A DNA stretch of 64,000 nucleotides from Tubulanus polymorphus. Taxonomy: Eukaryota; Nemertea; Palaeonemertea; Tubulaniformes; Tubulanidae. The position numbers and the translations under genes were made by a program. Shown one piece after another: positions 1-9,349 of the stretch (the first letter of the stretch is position 1; the number at the start of each line of letters is the position of its first letter). The notes below the pieces were generated by a model that ran no database searches, had not been told where the DNA came from, and saw nothing but the letters and a program-made list of their open reading frames with translations. The stretch is from assembly GCF_964204645.1 (NCBI RefSeq), contig NC_134031.1, positions 9,586,501-9,650,500 of the forward strand, written 5' to 3'.

Positions 1-229
1 CCGGAGAATATAATAATTGTGATTAACCCAATTGTAATATATAAGTAATTATTTCTTCCACTATTAGAAGAATCAGATGGATTATTATTTGAATCAATAT
101 CAGGTGATTCATTTATATCAGTTAATTTCTTTTTCTTAGCTTTTTTTAATTCTGAAGATCTTTTACCTAATTCTCTTGCCCATTTAATTTGTTTCTCGGA
201 TCTAGCCTTTTCTTAACTCCATCACTCAT
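1..229 (-). pseudogene. Basic small membrane protein, virus copy 1 (broken, runs off the window)
   Basis: This is a decayed copy of the 122-residue gene at 11,173. After a frameshift near the start, the reading frame shows the same basic motif (KQIKWARELG-like), a lysine/arginine-rich stretch, an Asn/Ser-rich linker and a hydrophobic Ile/Leu/Thr tail that looks like one membrane anchor. The start ATG overlaps the end of the neighbouring gene by 8 bases, as in the other copies. The 3' end lies outside the window. Function is unknown; it is inferred to be a viral gene only from its constant neighbour at 222-824. Confidence 0.55.
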
Positions 230-824
230 TTATTTTACTTAATTTTTGTTCTGATTCATTTTCTGTTTCACTGTTTGGTTGTAGTACATCTGTTTCATTC
301 TTACCTGATTTATATTCCATAGGTTTGATATTCGAAAATGTAATGACGCCAGTAGAAATTAATGTCATAACCGATCCTAATTGAAATTAAGCATAACCAA
401 CCCATTTTTGTAATTCAGTCATAACTAAATAGTCATTTTTCAAATCACTATATAATTTATTTTCATCATCAATTGGTATTAACTGGTTACATAACTTAGA
501 ATAACATTTGACAATACCATCTGAAATAGAATCATTTATTCGGGCTAATCTTGCTTCTTCATAAATCTTAAAATATTTTATTACTTTATCTGGTTTCATA
601 GCATCTAATTCTTGAAAAGTTATTATTTTTCCCAAGAAATCCTTAGTTTTTCCACCGGCAATCAATAGTTCTAGATGATGCTTACAATATAAATAGTATT
701 CATAATCTATATTACAATTAACTTGAGCACAATTAGTTACAACTGTATCTTTTTTATCACTTATACCCAAATCATCTAATGTCTTTTCAATATCAATACT
801 ATTCTTATTAGATTTCTTTGACAT
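222..824 (-). pseudogene. Viral gene B (IEKTLDDLG protein), copy 1
   Basis: The 145-residue open part has an N-terminal IEKTLDDLGI motif, a YEYYLYCKH motif and a helical, charged body ending in LVMTELQKWVGYA. An in-frame TAA at 387 stops the frame, but it continues with a short hydrophobic segment (MTLISTGVITFS) and an acidic tail. The homologue at 10,633 has the same layout and a TAA at the same place. The stop at the same site in two copies could mean a real end, or readthrough, or shared descent from one mutated parent. The family is not recognised. A C-terminal membrane segment is likely if the stop is not original. Confidence 0.6.
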
Positions 825-1070
825 TTATATTAGAGAAAAAAAGCAAAAAAAATATTATAAGTACTATAAAATGATACTAGTATCTCTTTGGGTTAATACT
901 AGTTAGTTAAAGGTAAAGAATTTTAGTATTAGTTATTGTTTTTTTAGTATTTTTTATTTGTGATATAAAGTATTCTTTTTTGAAAAGAAAATATTAAAAA
1001 TATAATAGAATTCACTAGCTAGTTGAAGTTATTTTTTTTTAAATATTTTTTATTTAAAATCTATTATTCT
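825..1070. repeat. AT-rich spacer with short CTAGTTA repeats
   Basis: No gene is visible here. The stretch is very AT-rich and contains short repeats of the type actagt / ctagttag / tagtattagtta. They resemble the TTCTAGTTAAA repeats at 10,434-10,630, which also lie directly upstream of a copy of gene B. This is therefore probably the same viral intergenic repeat region in diverged form. Confidence 0.45.
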
Positions 1071-1737
1071 TCAACCACTCATTAAAGACTCAACATATTG
1101 TTCATTATTTGGATCATTGTTCCATAATTCAATGAATTTCTTTGCTTTATCTAATTGATCCAAATATAACTGTAAATCTAGTTTATTAGATTTGATTTGA
1201 TTTTCTTTCTTTTCTAAAGGTCTTAAATTCTTCCAACCCCAAATAAGTTTTTTATTGTATTCATCATTCATGTTAAATTTAGATATTGGTAACACGTGAT
1301 CAATATGGTAATAATCGCCATAATTATCTATATTCATTTTATCATCGAATTGAAATATAATCCATGATTTTAAGAATTCATCTGAACAACCCAATAAATT
1401 AGATAGTTTCTGAATGCGTTTCTTTGTTGAATAATTGTGTTAATCTAGATCTTAAACATTGTTTCAATCTAAAATTAAGATCTGTTTGATATCTTACTCT
1501 CATATATTCTGTCATATAATCATTGTAAGCTTCTCTATTATCTTCTCGGTATTGTTTGGTATATAGTTTAAAACAAGTTTTACAGCAATATTGAAAACCA
1601 TCTTTGCTAATCTTACGCTTACTAAATTCTGTTAAAGCTAATTTATCTAATTCACATTTAGAACACTTCTTGTAATATATATTTATAACACCAGTGTTAT
1701 TTGTAATATTGATAGTTTGTGGTTGTTCTGATTCCAT
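1071..1737 (-). pseudogene. HNH endonuclease with N-terminal Cys motifs, copy 1
   Basis: Two open parts (1,399-1,737 and 1,071-1,394) are joined by a one-base frameshift. The N-terminal part carries CSKCEL and YCCKTC cysteine pairs, likely a zinc-binding knuckle, then a basic helical region. The C-terminal part has the HNH core: DYYHIDHVLPISKF followed by NLRPLEKKEN, with the paired histidines, the Asn and the Lys of the DH-LP-NL-L-N-K pattern. Free-standing HNH nucleases of this kind are common in large DNA viruses and phages and cut DNA with a single metal ion. Upstream of the ATG lies the early-type box seen at the polymerase gene. A second copy at 23,366 lies directly after PolB. Confidence 0.72.
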
Positions 1738-1869
1738 TTATTATACATATTTTTTTACTAAATTGGTTAATAATTTTAGAATCCTCTTCCATTTCTTCGA
1801 CCAACGTCATCCTTTTTCATTCCTCGTTGCTTTTGATAATTGTTTCGATTCCTTGATATCTAAATCATA

Positions 1870-2300
1870 CCATTTACAATATCCGCGTCACATGCGGGCA
1901 TACAGGAGCGTTTTTGCTTAATGCGCATGCGTTAATCATAATTATATATTCATTCTATAAATTCTGTAAAATAGAAACAACACATGCGTTACATGCGTCA
2001 CATGCGGTCATTGATGCCCGGTTTTGCTTAATGCACATGTGTTAATCATAATTATATATTCATTATGTAAATAGAAACAACTGAACACATAAGATATCAA
2101 AACGTGTTCACATTAGGCAAGACCGGGCATTCAAGCCCGGTTTGGATCAATGCGCATGCGCTAATCATAATTATATATTCATTATGTAAATAGAAACAAC
2201 CGACATGAAATATCAAAACACATGTGCACTAGGCAAGACCGGGCATTCAAGCCCGGTTTGGATCAATGCGCATGCGCTAATCATAATAGAAACGACTGAA
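1870..2300. repeat. Tandem repeat, about four units of 100-120 bp
   Basis: The units share a core containing GCGCATGCG(T/C)TAATCAT, then AATTATATATTCAT and TAGAAACAAC, beginning near 1,920, 2,032, 2,152 and 2,270. Units three and four also share a hairpin-like block (GACCGGGCATTCAAGCCCGGT). No coding sequence is convincing here. It may be the subterminal repeat of a transposable element next to the fragment at 2,300-3,095. Confidence 0.7.
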
Positions 2301-3095
2301 CATAAAAATTCACCAAACAGATTTAGACAATACATTATACAAGTTGTTCAGTCGTTTCTTCCAATACATCATTTGATTTCTATAAATACAATTTATAATT
2401 ACAAGCATTTTTTCAATTGCTGGTAAATATTTAACTACATCAACAAATGTTAAACTTAATCATTGGAATCTTAATGTTTTTGAAATTCTTATATAGTTTC
2501 TTCGTCGATCTTTTGGCGATTCTTGTGTTTCTTGTGCTAATTTCTATTGGTTTGATATCCATTGCTGTTGATTCCTCAGTCAGAAAGAGTATTTTGAGTT
2601 TCTCTATCACTTCTTGATGCGTATGGCGTTTTATTAATCTAAAAGATATTAGCGGTAACTCTAGCTATCTAAAAGATATACTAAATACACTTAAATATAT
2701 CCAAAGGTTTCATATTTAATAGCCCTAATAACTACAAAAAACAGTACTTACATTTAGATTTAGAATTGTAAACTATAAACTCCTAATTTCGTTTCGAGAG
2801 ATAGAATATCCTGAGCACAATGTTACAGCGTCTGTTCATTTCCGGGGCGATTTCTAGAATGAACACGCCGTTGATTATGCCACGTTATCTGGTTCCGGCG
2901 CGCCTTTTCTAGAATATTCTACACGTTTCTGATTATGACATGTCATCTCTATTCAGAGTTCCCGCACACCTTTCTAGAATTTTCTCTACACGTTTGTAAT
3001 ATTATGAGTCATAATGTCTCGGCGTCATAGTAACGGCTGTAACAGCTGTGAATTTATAGATTTATTCCATAGCTCTGTACATGGAATGTATATAG
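2300..3095 (-). mobile_element. Fragment sharing sequence with the 5' region of the hAT-like element at 24 kb
   Basis: Read on the minus strand, the stretch 2,650-2,815 matches 24,330-24,540 (plus) in order. The shared blocks are GGATATTCT, CTCTCGAAAC, AATTAGGAGTTTA, AAATGTAAGTACTG, GTTATTA and TTAAGTGTATT, with diverged sequence between them. The shared AAAT/GTAAGTACTG looks like an exon end with a strong splice donor. Both copies lie just after the end of an HNH gene. The simplest reading is a deletion derivative of the same transposon, or a shared promoter plus first exon. No long ORF is seen. Confidence 0.5.
2851..2984. promoter_or_regulatory. Cluster of heat-shock elements
   Basis: Two perfect three-subsite heat-shock elements (TTCnnGAAnnTTC) occur at 2,907-2,919 (TTCTAGAATATTC) and 2,972-2,984 (TTCTAGAATTTTC). 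A partial one is at 2,852-2,864 (TTCTAGAATGAAC). The two perfect sites sit in a repeated block ending in ctacacgttt, so they arose by local duplication. These are the canonical binding sites of HSF trimers. They lie upstream, on the minus strand, of the shared splice-donor exon at 2,650-2,815, as expected for a heat-inducible promoter. Confidence 0.6.
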
Positions 3096-3097
3096 GT

Positions 3098-3349
3098 TCA
3101 AATAGAATCATGTTCTAGTATAAACATCGGATCCTTGATATCAAATTCCTCAACGTATTGTTCATTATTTGGATCATTATTCCATAATTCAATAAATTTC
3201 TTTGCCTTTGTTAACTGTTCTGAATATAACTGTAAATATTCTAGTTTCAATTTATTCTCTAAATGTGTTTTAGTTTTATTGTGTCTTGCTTTTTGGGATT
3301 TATCTATATTGATATTACATGTTGGACAGTAGTACTTATTTGCTTCCAT
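3098..3349 (-). pseudogene. Chimeric ORF: PolB zinc-finger N-terminus joined to HNH C-terminus
   Basis: Residues 1 to about 36 match the start of the zinc-finger/PolB gene (MEANKYYCPTCNINIDKSQ and a following histidine pair, one C2H2 finger). From about residue 38 the protein matches the end of the HNH nuclease (KKFIELWNNDPNNEQYVE). The polymerase and most of the nuclease are missing between them, so this is an internal-deletion derivative of the early module that kept both outer ends. The early-type upstream box is present at 3,355-3,400. The fused ORF stayed open, but nothing suggests it was selected. Confidence 0.75.
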
Positions 3350-3428
3350 TTTTATACTAAATTTTTTATTAAAATTGATTTTAGAAGTTATTCATTTATA
3401 TTTTATTCATATATATGAATATTTTAAG

Positions 3429-3831
3429 AGTAATAGGGGATATGTTCTTTCAGGTTAAAGGTTGAATGGTCGAGTTCATTAATAACAAATATTAAAAGTA
3501 ATTTAAAACTATAATATATTTTCATAACCGTGTGTATTTCAGTTGAATAATAGAATAATTATTATTATTTGAATATATTTGATTATAAGAATTTGTGTAT
3601 TGTAAATAAATCAATTGGTCGTGGAGCGGAGCTGTAGCGAAGTGGAGCGACCAATTGATTTAATACAATATGCTTTTTAAATTATTGATATCTTAGAATA
3701 AATATTTAGTTATAATATAAAATGTACACGGTTATGAAAATATATTATAGTTTTAAATTACTTTTAATGTTTTGTTTTTAATGAACTCGACCGTTCGACC
3801 TTTGATCTGAAACAACATATTCCCTATTACT
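3429..3831. repeat. Large inverted repeat (hairpin) capping the early module, copy 1
   Basis: The arms start AGTAATAGGGGATATGTT and end AACATATTCCCTATTACT. They contain the block GGTTAAAGGTTGAATGGTCGA and its complement, and extend about 100 bases on each side. The centre holds a second palindrome, AAATCAATTGGTCG facing CGACCAATTGATTT, around a GC-rich loop (3,622-3,647). On the left is the early-gene promoter; on the right the sequence passes abruptly into a truncated gene B. It is related in outer sequence to the hairpins at 12,561, 17,615 and 40,553. Confidence 0.85.
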
Positions 3832-3978
3832 TATAGTGATTTAAAGAATGATTATTTAGTTATGACAGAACTACAGAAATGGGTTGGATACACTTCATTC
3901 CAATTAGGTGGAATAATGACATCGATTTCTACTGGAGTTACATTTTCTAACATTAAACCTATAGAATACAAAGCTAAA

Positions 3979-6392
3979 TATAGCTGCAAAGCAGCGATAA
4001 CGGGTTTTCTGAGCAGGCGTGCTATTCATAATTTGAAAAGTGGATAATAGAAATATATCATTACGGGATACGCATTTGATGTGTCAAGTCACACCAATGC
4101 GGTTTAACATAACATAATTTATAGTTATAGTCAAATTGGGGGTTACTCGGTCGTTTAGTTGTCTGTGGAGTCGAGTAGATTGGTTACCCGTCTGTTACAT
4201 TGGTTACGGAGACTCGTCAGCTTGATGAGTTGTATGTATTATGATTGTGCGCCACCTGCATTTTCCGAAATAATGTTCATATCATTATTTGAAGGGACGA
4301 TTGAAATCAATTATCAACGTACATCTGAATATGTAATAGTCCTTAGTAACTTTCTGTTGCAGAGGGCATAGAAAAGATTTTGAAATTATTTAATTAAAAT
4401 ATAAAATTTTATTTACGAAAAATAAACTATTATGGTCAGTACAAATTGAAAATTCATAGTGTATTTTAAAGAACAAGCTTACATAGCTTACAGAATTTAT
4501 CACGTACATTTGAATTTTATAAGTGATGGGTAAAAATCAACGTGTGACAGAAAAAAATGTAGTTAATTATTTAACAATATCGAAATATGTGCTCTCTTTT
4601 TAAACTAATGGAGTGATACGCAATTAATCACATGGCCTGTATTAAAAGATAGAACATACAAGTTGGATATTTATAAGTCGAAACATGTGAACAGAAACTA
4701 AAACTTTGATGTCAGTGACCAGTATGGAATTACACAACGACAATTGGCTTTAAACTCAACAAACATTATTAAAGAATGTTTCAAACAAAATGCTTTATAT
4801 GACATGAATAAACTTGTTTTACAAAACAAGAAAGTACATTTTGAACTTTTGAATGGTCGAATCCCATTTATTCACAGTAACCTGTGATGTGGCGATTCTC
4901 GGAGCCATCCTTCTTGATGACGTCACTAACAAGTGGTCACGGCCGTACGCGTGCACTCATTTCTTTGAAAATCTAGCTTCCTCGCGGAGCGGGACCTGGT
5001 GACGCTGCGCCCCACCCCCTTCGCGCTGAGAAATATCTTATTCCCATTCAGCAGAGACAGGTTCTAAAGATCATAGAGTGCATCGCTGGAGGGTTTCCGA
5101 CCCATATAATTGAATTTGGTGGTGCTCTCAATGCGGAAGTTTTTGTCATTCCGAAATAAACCGTAAAGTTTCCCAAGTCTCTGTTTATAACGCATGCGCA
5201 TTAGAAAGTGTTGGGGAAATCCTCTGTCCAGAAATTGGTCGCGAGCGCATGCGTCGCTACATGTGTATTTTTTCCTAAACTGGGTCATGTCAGAACGCTG
5301 AAACATAAAACTATAACGGAATGAACCTGCGTGAACATTAGCGCAGTGGGAAGGCGCAGTTTGTTTTGGTCACTTAATAGGATCATTTGTATTTTGGGGA
5401 ATGACAGGTGTTCAAGTGGTCTTGCCATAAGCTGAAAATCTAAGATATATATCGGTATATTAAAAAAAGGATGAATGTATTTTTCTGCTACACATTATGG
5501 ATTCGAACCTAATAGCACTTAAAAGTAAAACTTGGGGCTATCAAAGATGCTGTAACTTTTTTACTCGGCAAACAATAACCCAGCGACACTTTAATCAACA
5601 AAGTTCGTAACGCTTGAAATATGACCAGTAATTTTCGGGTTTCGAACCTGCTTATAAGATGAACCAGCGTAAATAAGATCAATATTTTTACGGGATTCGA
5701 ACCTAATGGAAACTACAGCGACTATAAGTCATTAAAGTTCACATTCAGTTCACATGTAGTACCGCATGCGCAATGTGCCGATTTCTCGACTTAGAGCAAT
5801 TACAGCACTGACTAATGCGCATGCGTTAGGTAGAAACGGAGACTTGGGAAACTTTACGGTTTTTGCCAGTAGCATGGTACGCACTAAATTCAAAATTACT
5901 TTATTACCAATATTTTCTAAGCATAGTTTCATTAGTTTCCTCATTAATTAAATTTAGACCAAACCAAATCAAATATCATAATATTTTTAATAACCTACAA
6001 GTACATTATGAACTTTTGAATGGTCTAACCCCAGTATAGTCCCCGTGATTTGGAAATTCTCGGAGCCCGCCTTTAATTACCTACTAAATGACGTCACAAA
6101 CTGTTATTCCGCCGGTGCTTGTTGTCTAACAATTCAATTCAATTCTTTCAATTTACAGTAACCTAATAAGTAATTTTAAGTTTCAAATATGATGGAAAGT
6201 ACATTCAGACAATCTGTTGGTTAAGAGAGACCGTTATTACAGTATCAATTTATACATTTCGTTTCGAAGCTGTCAGTTGCCGAATCTGAATGAAGATGAA
6301 TTTCATTTGACGAAATCGGCGGAAAATATATAATAATAATAATAATCAACAGAATTTCAAGAGGGTTTTCGACGAAAGTCAGAAAACCCTAA
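3979..6392 (+). mobile_element. Helitron-like non-autonomous element with hairpin ends, compound copy
   Basis: The left end is TATAGCTGCAAAGCAGCG, a GCTGC-AAA-GCAGC hairpin, followed by ATAACGGGTTTTCTG. The right end is a terminal hairpin, AGGGTTTTC facing GAAAACCCT, then AA. It interrupts gene B with no visible target-site duplication. Internally it contains at least two related copies of a block with the motif TTCTCGGAGCC near 4,900 and 6,055, so it is probably nested or internally duplicated. No replication protein is encoded. The short minus-strand ORF at 5,064-5,306 shows no recognisable domain. Confidence 0.65.
5480..5710 (-). repeat. tRNA-like B-box repeats (SINE-like)
   Basis: Three minus-strand B-box-like motifs (complement of GGATTCGAACCT) lie near 5,494, 5,638 and 5,697. 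The middle one is preceded in the minus orientation by TGGTTCATCTTATAAG. Related motifs occur at 51,437 and 58,707. This suggests fragments of a tRNA-derived SINE. No complete cloverleaf can be drawn. Confidence 0.35.
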
Positions 6393-6439
6393 AAATAAAT
6401 CAGAAGATATTGTATCAGAACAAAAATTGAGTAAAATAA

Positions 6440-6640
6440 ATGAGTGATGATATTAAGAAGAAACCTAGATCTGAAAAACAAATTAAATGGGCAAGGGAAT
6501 TGGGAAAAAGATCTTCTGAGTTAAAAAGAGCCAAGAAAAAGAAATTAACTGATATAAATGAATCACAGAAATTGATCTGATATTGATTCGAATGATAATC
6601 CATCTAATTCCTCTAATACTGGAAGAAATAATTACTTATT
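6440..6640 (+). pseudogene. Basic small membrane protein, copy 2 (broken)
   Basis: The gene starts ATGAGTGATGATATT after the typical AAATAAATG context and shows the KQIKWARELGKRS motif and a lysine-rich block. A frameshift ends the frame at 6,579, and the hydrophobic tail follows out of frame. At about 6,641 the sequence switches directly into the C-terminal part of the packaging ATPase, so the true end of the gene is lost. It is a homologue of 1-229 and 11,173-11,541. Confidence 0.6.
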
Positions 6641-6780
6641 AAATATAATTCAATTGTTAAAGATTTTAGGGAGAATATGAGATTTTTAGTTTTATTTTAT
6701 AACAAAGATAGAAAATCTATGCAACAATTATATTTTTGATTTAAAACCCATGTTGTTATCCCAAAATGTCTAATTCGACA
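6641..6780. pseudogene. Two ATPase fragments in opposite orientation
   Basis: Bases 6,641-6,731 (plus) match the ATPase C-terminal block KDFRENMRFLVLFYNKDRKSM. Bases 6,735-6,775 (minus) match the ATPase segment around FGITTWVLNQK. The two pieces belong to neighbouring parts of one gene but now face each other, so an inversion or a template switch happened inside the gene. Confidence 0.7.
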
Positions 6781-6799
6781 AAATGTCTTCCAATATGTC

Positions 6800-7123
6800 T
6801 CAATTTCTAATTCGACAATACTCACAGATATGATCTTTTATATTATTCTTATCATAGAATAAGAAAGGTCTTTTCCAAATAATTTCAGATTCAACTTCAA
6901 CAGAATTACTATTACTTTCATTTACATCAACATTGACCGTTGAATCATTAATTTTACACTTCTCTGAATGTTTTTTAACATAATTTCTTGAGAATGATTT
7001 ATTACAATTTGGGCACTTTATTTTAGGGGGTCTATAATATTCATCATGTTTTTTCATATGTCGAGATATATTACTTTTTCTTTGAAGTTCACCACAAATT
7101 TCACATGGTATCTTCTCTTCCAT
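6800..7123 (-). CDS. C2H2 zinc-finger protein (107 aa)
   Basis: This intact ORF starts MEEKIPCEICGELQ. It has one C2H2 finger at residues 7-25 (CEIC...HMKKH), a second at about 38-55 (CPNCNKSF...HSEKC), a Ser/Asn/Val-rich linker and a C-terminal CEYC. It is divergently arranged with the penton-like gene; the two ATGs are about 70 bases apart and share a short T-rich spacer. It may be a viral DNA-binding or regulatory protein. No related copy is seen elsewhere in the window, so membership of the virus rests on position and AT-richness. Confidence 0.6.
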   Translation of the reverse strand: MEEKIPCEICGELQRKSNISRHMKKHDEYYRPPKIKCPNCNKSFSRNYVKKHSEKCKINDSTVNVDVNESNSNSVEVESEIIWKRPFLFYDKNNIKDHICEYCRIRN

Positions 7124-7192
7124 TTATTTAGGAAAAATTTTTTTTTAAATTAATTTTTAGTGATTTGAGGTAATTTTTTTGTGTTATAAATA

Positions 7193-7952
7193 ATGGTTGA
7201 ATTAAAAGAATATAGATTATTTGTTGATTTTAGAAGACTTACAAATTATAAATCTCATAATTCACTTGTACAATTAGATAGGGAATTTAAAAATTGTGTA
7301 GATTTAAAATTAGTAAATATCAGTTTATGTAATTCTTTTTATAATATAACTGATACATCTATTGATCATAGAGGTTTTGCAGTTATTAATACGACGAAAA
7401 ATAAATGGTATCCCCTTTATTTAAAACCAGAGTTATATAATTTAGATACATTATCACAAGAAATTAATAAAAAAGCCTGGCACAAATTAGGCAGTGATTC
7501 CGAATTTAACATTAGATTTTTAAAAAGTGATAGTTCTGATAAAATAAAGATAAGGTTAACTCATGGTGAAAAATATCAATTTTTAGTTAAAATCCTATAG
7601 CTAAACTGCTAGGAATTACACCAGATAAACTTTATTCAAATGTTGATGCTACACCAAACGTAATACCTTAAACACACATTTCTATATTTATTGTAATTTA
7701 ATTGATCCTACAAAAACATTCGAAGCAACTAAAGAAACAACTTGTAATTGCAGTATAATAAATATTTTACCATTGAAAAATGTTAAACAATTTGGAACAC
7801 CAATAAATTATAATTTAGCTGAATGTGATTTCAAATCTTGTATTTCACGATTTAATAATTTCAAATTAGAAATAAGAAATCATAATGGATACTTAATTGA
7901 TTTGAATAACTTTCCTACGATATATGAATTAGTTATAAGATGTAGAGTGTAA
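7193..7952 (+). pseudogene. Penton-like minor capsid protein candidate
   Basis: The first 135 residues are open; two frame changes near 7,595 and 7,670 break the gene, and the frame then runs to the TAA at 7,950. The C-terminal part has the signature of Polinton/adintovirus penton-like jelly-roll proteins: IYCNLIDPTK, then a hydrophobic ILPLKNV strand, then FKLEIRNHNGYLIDL before a final hydrophobic strand. The length of about 250 residues fits the vertex proteins of this group. It heads the best late-gene cluster (7,193-10,240). A T-tract and TAAATAATGG lie at the start. The call rests on recalled family patterns, not on a search. Confidence 0.62.
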
Positions 7953-7969
7953 TTTTATCACTATATAAA

Positions 7970-8185
7970 ATGAATATAACTGTTGGTCCGAGTATATGTT
8001 TTGGTATTGATTTTAAACGTGAGAAAGAAATGAAATTTGACATTAATGATGTAATTACACATATTAAAAATGTTGCATTTTCTAATGAAACAACATTTGA
8101 TTTTGAAGAAACAATAGATAAAGAAACTTTTAATGTAGAAAAGATGACCGATTTAATAAGAGAGTCTTTAAGATTTAATGAATGA
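7970..8185 (+). CDS. Small acidic viral protein (71 aa), unknown
   Basis: This intact short ORF lies 17 bases after the penton-like gene. It starts MNITVGPSICFGIDF and is rich in Asp, Glu and Lys, with no membrane segment. Its end overlaps the start of the next small ORF. No family is recognised. Its place inside a tightly packed, co-directional late cluster supports a real viral gene. Confidence 0.5.
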   Translation: MNITVGPSICFGIDFKREKEMKFDINDVITHIKNVAFSNETTFDFEETIDKETFNVEKMTDLIRESLRFNE

Positions 8186-8324
8186 AGATTTTATCATCGA
8201 TGATATTCAAAAAATAATAATTGAAATATAAACAAATGAAACTAGTAATGAAATAAATGTTGAAATAATCATAAATGAGATAACTAAATATTTTGAAGGG
8301 GGTAATTTTTTTATTAATAAATGA
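8178..8324 (+). pseudogene. Small acidic protein with one internal stop
   Basis: The frame starts MNEDFIIDDIQK, overlaps the previous gene by 8 bases, has one in-frame TAA after 17 codons, and ends KYFEGGNFFINK. Its TGA overlaps the next ATG (ATGA-type junction). The Ile/Asp/Glu-rich body and the Gly-Gly before a hydrophobic end resemble processing sites of adenovirus-type proteases, but this is only a resemblance. Function is unknown. Confidence 0.4.
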
Positions 8325-8542
8325 GTGATAATAAGTCGATAATAACTGGATTATATAATGGAGCATTACTATCAGTTGGAACTGTTGGTTATTCAATGGT
8401 ATTAAAAAAGGTATTTAAAATGGGAAGTGTTAATGTTGATAGATTTGATATCAATGATATTTTAAAATTAACATTAGCAGTTACTTTATCTAATTTAACA
8501 ATTGATTATTTAGAAAAACAAAAATATATTCCTCCTATATAA
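8321..8542 (+). CDS. Small membrane protein (73 aa)
   Basis: The ORF is intact, starting MSDNKSIITGLYNG. A first hydrophobic segment covers about residues 7-27 (ALLSVGTVGYSMVL) and a second about 44-58 (ILKLTLAVTLSNL), separated by a basic/acidic linker. It is probably a two-span membrane protein of the virion module. The start overlaps the preceding stop, and the TTTTTTATTAATAAATG context is of the late type. No named family. Confidence 0.5.
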   Translation: MSDNKSIITGLYNGALLSVGTVGYSMVLKKVFKMGSVNVDRFDINDILKLTLAVTLSNLTIDYLEKQKYIPPI

Positions 8543-8566
8543 ATGCATGATTTTTTTACTAAATAA

Positions 8567-9004
8567 ATGGCATCTGCAATTATAACTATTATAGGATCGG
8601 CAATTGTTAACACTTTGGCATTTACTGGTGGTAGATATTTATTTAATCATATTGATAAAAATAGTTCATTAGGAGAACAAAGAAGACATGACTTAGCATT
8701 AGAAAAATACTATAAAGCTGCAGAAGAATATAGAGAAAAGAGGCAAAACTATATGGATTACATCAATAAAGAATTATATAATCAGAAAATTACACATAGA
8801 GATTTTCAATCAGTCGATGAAGCTATGAGTTTATATAACGCAGTAACAAATCGTGAAAAATTACATCTATATAAACCTAAATTATAAGATTATTATACAC
8901 CAAGTAGTGAACAGAAGAAATATGAAATAATTTGGATTTTAGGTCGAACAGTTATTGTATTATTTGTTCCTTATGAATTTACTAATTCGTTATTTCTTTT
9001 CTAA
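8567..9004 (+). pseudogene. 106-aa conserved Polinton-type membrane protein, copy A
   Basis: The N-terminal hydrophobic segment (about residues 3-25) contains LAFTGGRYLF. A charged coiled-coil-like region follows (EQRRHDLALEKYYKAAEE), then FQSVDEAMSLYNAV, then a proline/tyrosine stretch and a second hydrophobic segment (IIWILGRTVIVLFV). A TAA at 8,885 interrupts the gene; the other copy (37,616-37,822) has Ser there, so the stop is a point mutation. I recognise this layout from cnidarian and other invertebrate Polinton proteins but know no function. Two membrane anchors flank a helical body. The start has TTTTTTTACTAAATAAATGG. Confidence 0.6.
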
Positions 9005-9008
9005 ATAA

Positions 9009-9349
9009 ATGGTTGATAAAGTTGATAATATTGATATTATTCCTCATGATATAAATAAAACTAAATTAAAATTATATTTGGAAAAACAAATATTAGAGTT
9101 TGAAAATGACTTAAAGATAAAAAAGAAAAAATATTTAAAAAGTAAAATTATATACTTTATATTTCATTATTAGTAGTTCAGTTACAATAAGTTCTGTAAT
9201 AACATTTCTAGCATTATTCTCACCATTAACACAAAATACATTAAAAAATACATTAGATTATATAATAAGTTTAAATGGTAATATAACAGTTGAAGAACAA
9301 GATAAATTATTAAAAGAATTAATAAATTATTACTTTTTTTATTATATAA
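9009..9349 (+). pseudogene. Viral membrane protein (VDKVDNIDIIPHD), copy A, broken
   Basis: The gene starts MVDKVDNIDIIPHDINKTK, followed by a basic helix; stops and frameshifts then remove the frame. In the copies at 37,147 and 42,578 the gene continues with two strongly hydrophobic stretches (such as ITFLALFSPLAPLAISIGALGLSS in part) and a helical end containing NTLDYI(I/M)SLNGNIT. That last motif is visible here at about 9,245-9,290 in another frame. Probably a virion membrane protein; function unknown. Confidence 0.55.

Larger units (their letters stand above)
3832..6446 (+). pseudogene. Gene B fragment, cut by the hairpin and interrupted by a 2.4-kb element
   Basis: The frame begins inside the gene at SDLKND, directly after the hairpin, and runs through LVMTELQKWVGYT. 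Here the residue after GYT is Ser-Phe-Gln-Leu with no stop, so the hydrophobic segment GGIMTSISTGVTF is in frame. This argues that the TAA in the other two copies is secondary. The gene is interrupted at 3,979 by the element ending at 6,392 and resumes at 6,393 with the acidic tail ending in SEQKLS, which overlaps the next gene exactly as in copy 1. Confidence 0.7.

Noticed and set aside
5064-5306. 80-codon ORF inside the 2.4-kb element
   Set aside because: No recognisable domain, not present in sister copies, no start context; probably chance.
8178-8324. Adenovirus-type protease cleavage site (FEGG-N)
   Set aside because: A single Gly-Gly in a short broken ORF is not enough, and no adenain-like protease gene was recognised in the window.
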